A stretch of DNA of 64,000 bases from Parendozoicomonas haliclonae (GTDB taxonomy: Bacteria; Pseudomonadota; Gammaproteobacteria; Pseudomonadales; Endozoicomonadaceae), in assembly GCF_900174585.1 (NCBI RefSeq), contig NZ_FWPT01000004.1, positions 124,001 to 188,000 of the forward strand, in the 5' to 3' direction. Below, one piece after another: positions 60,943 to 64,000 of the stretch; within the stretch, counting starts at the first letter, position 1, and each line of letters opens with the position of its first letter. Both the position numbers and the translations under genes were made by a program. Under the pieces are notes generated by a model, which saw only the letters and a list, made by a program, of their open reading frames with translations, did not search any database and was not told where the DNA came from.

Positions 60943-63321
60943 ATGGAGAGCATCTTTCAGCGCATCGCCTCTGAACTGAATGTCAGGGAGCAGCAGGTGT
61001 CCGCGGCCGTGCAACTTCTCGATGAAGGAGCCACCGTACCGTTTATTGCCCGTTACCGGAAAGAAGTGACCAACGGGCTGGACGATACCCAGCTGCGTAA
61101 CCTTGAAGAACGTCTGCGCTATCTGCGCGAGATGGAAGAGCGCCGTGATGCGATTCTGAAGAGCATTGCCGAGCAGGACAAGCTCACCCCGGAACTGGAA
61201 AAGGCCATCAACTCGGCCGACACCAAGACCCGCCTTGAAGACCTTTACCTTCCTTACAAGCCTAAGCGCCGCACCAAGGGCCAGATCGCTATCGAAGCGG
61301 GCCTGGAGCCACTGGCTGACGCGCTGTTCAATGACCCATCCCTGAACCCGGAAGCTGAAGCTGCCAAGTTTATTGATTCCGAGAAGGGCGTTGAAGACGT
61401 TAAAGCCGCTCTGGATGGCGCCAAGTACATCCTGATGGAACGCTTCAGTGAAGACGCTGACCTGATCGGTCGTCTGCGTGATTTCCTGTGGGAAGAAGGC
61501 ATCCTGTCCAGCCGAGTCATGACCGGCAAGGAACAGGAAGCGGCCAAGTTCCGTGACTACTTTGAACATAACGAGCCACTGAAGACCACGCCATCCCACC
61601 GTGCACTGGCGATATTCCGTGGTCGTAACTCCGGCCTGCTGTCTGCCTCCGTAATTATTGAAGGTACTGAAGACCGCACCGTCACTCACCCTTGCGAGCT
61701 GACCATTGCCGAGCATTGGGGCATTGAGGACGAAGGTCGTGCTGCTGACAAGTGGCTGAAAGATACCGTTCGCTGGACCTGGCGTGTAAAGCTGCTGCCG
61801 CAGCTGGAAACCGAACTGATGGGCCGCATCCGTGAATCCGCGGAAGAAGAAGCCATCAAGGTGTTCTCCAAGAACCTGAGCGATTTGCTGCTGGCTGCCC
61901 CTGCCGGCCCTCGCGCCACCATCGGCCTCGACCCTGGTCTGCGTACCGGTGTTAAGGTTGCTGTTTGTGATGGCACCGGCAAGCTGGTTGATCACACCAC
62001 CATCTTCCCGCACGTCCCTCACAACAAGTGGACAGAATCCCTCGGCACCATTGCCAAGTTGGTTCTCAAGCACAATGTGGAACTGATCGCGATCGGCAAT
62101 GGTACAGCTTCCCGTGAAACCGACCGTTTTGCGGCAGAGGTGATCAAGCAGTTCCCGAAACTGAACCTGTCCAAGATCGTGGTGAGTGAAGCTGGCGCTT
62201 CTGTTTACTCTGCTTCTGAACTGGCGGCCAAGGAATTCCCGGATCTGGATGTCTCCTTCCGTGGCGCGGCATCCATTGCCCGTCGTCTGCAGGATCCACT
62301 GGCTGAACTGGTTAAGATCGAGCCTAAGGCTATCGGTGTTGGTCAGTACCAGCACGACGTGTCCCAGACTCACCTGGCCCGTTCTCTGGAATCGGTGGTG
62401 GAAGACTGTGTAAACGCCGTGGGTGTTGATGTGAACACTGCTTCCAGCGCACTGCTGACCCGTGTTTCCGGTCTGAACGCTACTATCGCCCAGAACATCG
62501 TCAGCTACCGCGACGAGAACGGTGCGTTTGCTAACCGTGAGCAGCTGAAGAAGGTTTCCCGCCTCGGCGACAAGACCTTTGAACAGTGTGCCGGCTTCCT
62601 GCGAATTATGAACGGCGACAACCCGCTGGACCGTTCTGCGGTTCACCCAGAAGCCTATCCTGTGGTTGAGAATATTGCTGCCAAGTTCACCCGCGATGTC
62701 CGTGGTCTGATTGGTGACACTCTGTTCCTGCGTGGCGTTAATGCGGCTGACTTCACTGATGAAACATTTGGCCTGCCAACTGTGACTGACATCATCAAGG
62801 AACTGGACAAGCCGGGCCGTGACCCTCGCCCTGAGTTCAAAACCGCCAAGTTCCAGGAAGGCGTTGAGGACATCAAAGACCTCAAGCTGAACATGGAACT
62901 GGAAGGTGTGATCAGCAATGTGACCAACTTTGGCGCGTTTGTGGATATCGGTGTTCACCAGGACGGTCTGGTTCACATCTCCGCACTGTCCAGCAAGTTC
63001 GTGAAGGATCCTCGCGAAGTGGTTAAGGCCGGTGACGTTGTGCGTGTGAAGGTTCTGGAAGTGGACGTCGAACGTCGTCGTATTGCTCTGACCATGCGTC
63101 TGTCTGACGATGCCAATGCGCAGCCTGCCGAGCAGAGCCAGCGTCCAGCCCGTAACGACAGAAACGGTGGCCGCAGCCAGGCCCCTCGTGGTGGCCAGAA
63201 CGCAAGCTCCCGTGGCAATAATCGCCCTGCAGGCAACCAGAACCGTGGTGGCCAGAGCAAGGCTCCGGCAGGCGGCTCATTTGCTGATCTGTTTGCCAAT
63301 GCCAAGAAACTGCGTAAGTAA
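60943..63321 (+). CDS. tex: Tex-family transcription accessory protein
   Basis: The protein has 792 residues. Tex N-terminal helical domain, a YqgF/RNase H-like part ([26 protein letters not shown]), helix-hairpin-helix modules ([31 protein letters not shown]), and an S1 RNA-binding domain ([30 protein letters not shown], about 655-725). A basic Arg/Gly/Asn-rich tail follows. It binds RNA and nucleic acids and affects transcription and stress or virulence gene expression. ATG 60943 follows a TTG in frame at 60940. Confidence 0.95.
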   Translation: MESIFQRIASELNVREQQVSAAVQLLDEGATVPFIARYRKEVTNGLDDTQLRNLEERLRYLREMEERRDAILKSIAEQDKLTPELEKAINSADTKTRLEDLYLPYKPKRRTKGQIAIEAGLEPLADALFNDPSLNPEAEAAKFIDSEKGVEDVKAALDGAKYILMERFSEDADLIGRLRDFLWEEGILSSRVMTGKEQEAAKFRDYFEHNEPLKTTPSHRALAIFRGRNSGLLSASVIIEGTEDRTVTHPCELTIAEHWGIEDEGRAADKWLKDTVRWTWRVKLLPQLETELMGRIRESAEEEAIKVFSKNLSDLLLAAPAGPRATIGLDPGLRTGVKVAVCDGTGKLVDHTTIFPHVPHNKWTESLGTIAKLVLKHNVELIAIGNGTASRETDRFAAEVIKQFPKLNLSKIVVSEAGASVYSASELAAKEFPDLDVSFRGAASIARRLQDPLAELVKIEPKAIGVGQYQHDVSQTHLARSLESVVEDCVNAVGVDVNTASSALLTRVSGLNATIAQNIVSYRDENGAFANREQLKKVSRLGDKTFEQCAGFLRIMNGDNPLDRSAVHPEAYPVVENIAAKFTRDVRGLIGDTLFLRGVNAADFTDETFGLPTVTDIIKELDKPGRDPRPEFKTAKFQEGVEDIKDLKLNMELEGVISNVTNFGAFVDIGVHQDGLVHISALSSKFVKDPREVVKAGDVVRVKVLEVDVERRRIALTMRLSDDANAQPAEQSQRPARNDRNGGRSQAPRGGQNASSRGNNRPAGNQNRGGQSKAPAGGSFADLFANAKKLRK

Positions 63322-63540
63322 ACCAGACGTATAAAGTAGTTGTGCCATGTCACCTTAATCGGGGCATGGCACGTCCGTATTAGGGCAGTGATACTACAGG
63401 TGCCAGTTCTAATGTTAGCTCTTTGCGCTTGTCGACAGCCGATGTATAGTGCTTGGTTCCTGTGGTATTACTGACTGTTATGAGCACCGCCACATGGCTT
63501 CATGGCTGGCGTGCTGATACGACACCAGAAAGGTTATATC

Positions 63541-64000
63541 TTGTCTGCCAGATTCTCGCACCGTCTCCAGATTTTATCCGAGGGAGACAACAAGGCCTGC
63601 CTGCAGCAGATTCAGCATGGCATAGAGAAAGAGGGGCTGCGGGTAACACCCGATCTCCAGCTCTCACAGATCCAGCACCCGCGTGCGCTGGGCTCCACAC
63701 TGACACATCCTTACATCACCACTGACTATTCCGAAGCGCTGCTGGAATTCATCACGCCGGTTTATCTGAACCCGGAAGATGCACTGAACTTCCTGAGCGA
63801 ACTGCACACCGAAGCCCTGAACAAACTGCCAGAAGGTGAGTTTATCTGGGCCACCAGCATGCCGCCGGTTCTGCAGGGTGATGATCTGATTCCCATCGCC
63901 ACCTATGGCGACTCCAATATCGGCCAGATGAAGTATGTTTACCGTCAGGGTCTGGCTCATCGCTATGGTAAAGCGATGCAGACTATTGCCGGTATTCATT
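63541..64000 (+). CDS. gshA: Glutamate-cysteine ligase, 5' part
   Basis: The gene is open to the window end (153 codons seen). LQQIQHGIEKEGLRV, then TLTHPYITTDYSEALLEFITP, are the class I (E. coli-type) signatures: glutamate and ATP binding. It makes gamma-glutamylcysteine, the first step of glutathione synthesis. The start is TTG 63541 with AAAGG seven bases before, and E. coli gshA also begins with TTG. The gene is cut by the window edge, so the C-terminal two thirds are not seen. Confidence 0.92.
   Translation, partial: MSARFSHRLQILSEGDNKACLQQIQHGIEKEGLRVTPDLQLSQIQHPRALGSTLTHPYITTDYSEALLEFITPVYLNPEDALNFLSELHTEALNKLPEGEFIWATSMPPVLQGDDLIPIATYGDSNIGQMKYVYRQGLAHRYGKAMQTIAGIH

Noticed and set aside
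60289..62976. 895-codon open frame on the minus strand
   Set aside because: It lies entirely opposite tex and the end of the NlpC-like gene; tex is unmistakable, and the long frame is a product of codon bias.
63342..63372. Hairpin after tex
   Set aside because: Eight-base-pair stem with a 15-base loop and no T run.

Overview
The window looks like a chromosomal segment of a marine, host-associated gammaproteobacterium. The core genes (nudE-cysQ, yrfG-hslR, hslO, tex, gshA, pdxH, pldA, ybaK, a K+ channel) are gammaproteobacterial. The accessory set (ankyrin protein, secreted phospholipase with lectins, large Ser-rich surface protein, orphan cytoplasmic proteins) resembles Endozoicomonas-type genomes. 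That assignment is inference from gene content; no rRNA or marker gene was compared.

Positions 1-27,000 are chromosomal. They hold a degenerate P-loop protein, an exported ankyrin protein, a large orphan protein, a DOPA-dioxygenase-like protein, a 2-oxoglutarate oxygenase, and an aldehyde dehydrogenase divergent from an HxlR regulator/PNPOx-like pair. Next come a secreted multidomain phospholipase C-like protein, a lipoprotein, outer-membrane phospholipase A, PdxH and an EF-G paralogue. A 900-base non-coding stretch dense in DnaA boxes follows, then a secretin-N-domain protein, a YugP-type protein that has lost its zinc motif, a BaiN-type flavoprotein, an AraC regulator, an EamA exporter, a CNNM/CorC-type transporter, YbaK and a flavin monooxygenase. 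Two identical tRNA-Leu(CAG) genes and a tRNA-Thr(TGT) close this part.

Positions 27,568-47,308 are an integrated mobile element in the 3' end of tRNA-Thr, bounded by a 47-base direct repeat. A tyrosine integrase lies at the right end. The left half carries a satellite-like backbone on the minus strand: AlpA regulator, small protein, Toprim primase, P-loop ATPase and a TubC-like docking protein. A lone terminase small subunit and a serine recombinase accompany it, and there are no capsid or tail genes. The right half carries a type I restriction-modification locus with a Fic protein between hsdM and hsdR, and a separate overlapping two-gene cassette of an OLD-like ATPase and a PLD-like effector. 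The most economical reading is a phage-satellite (PICI/P4-like) island carrying anti-phage genes, one cassette of which I cannot assign to a named system.

Positions 47,309-64,000 return to chromosome: a BOF-fold periplasmic protein, a 926-residue repeat-containing surface protein, cysQ and nudE, yrfG-hslR-K+ channel, two tandem alpha/beta hydrolases, an LtaS-like sulfatase-fold membrane protein, hslO, a permuted NlpC/P60-type protein, tex, and the 5' part of gshA, which runs off the window.
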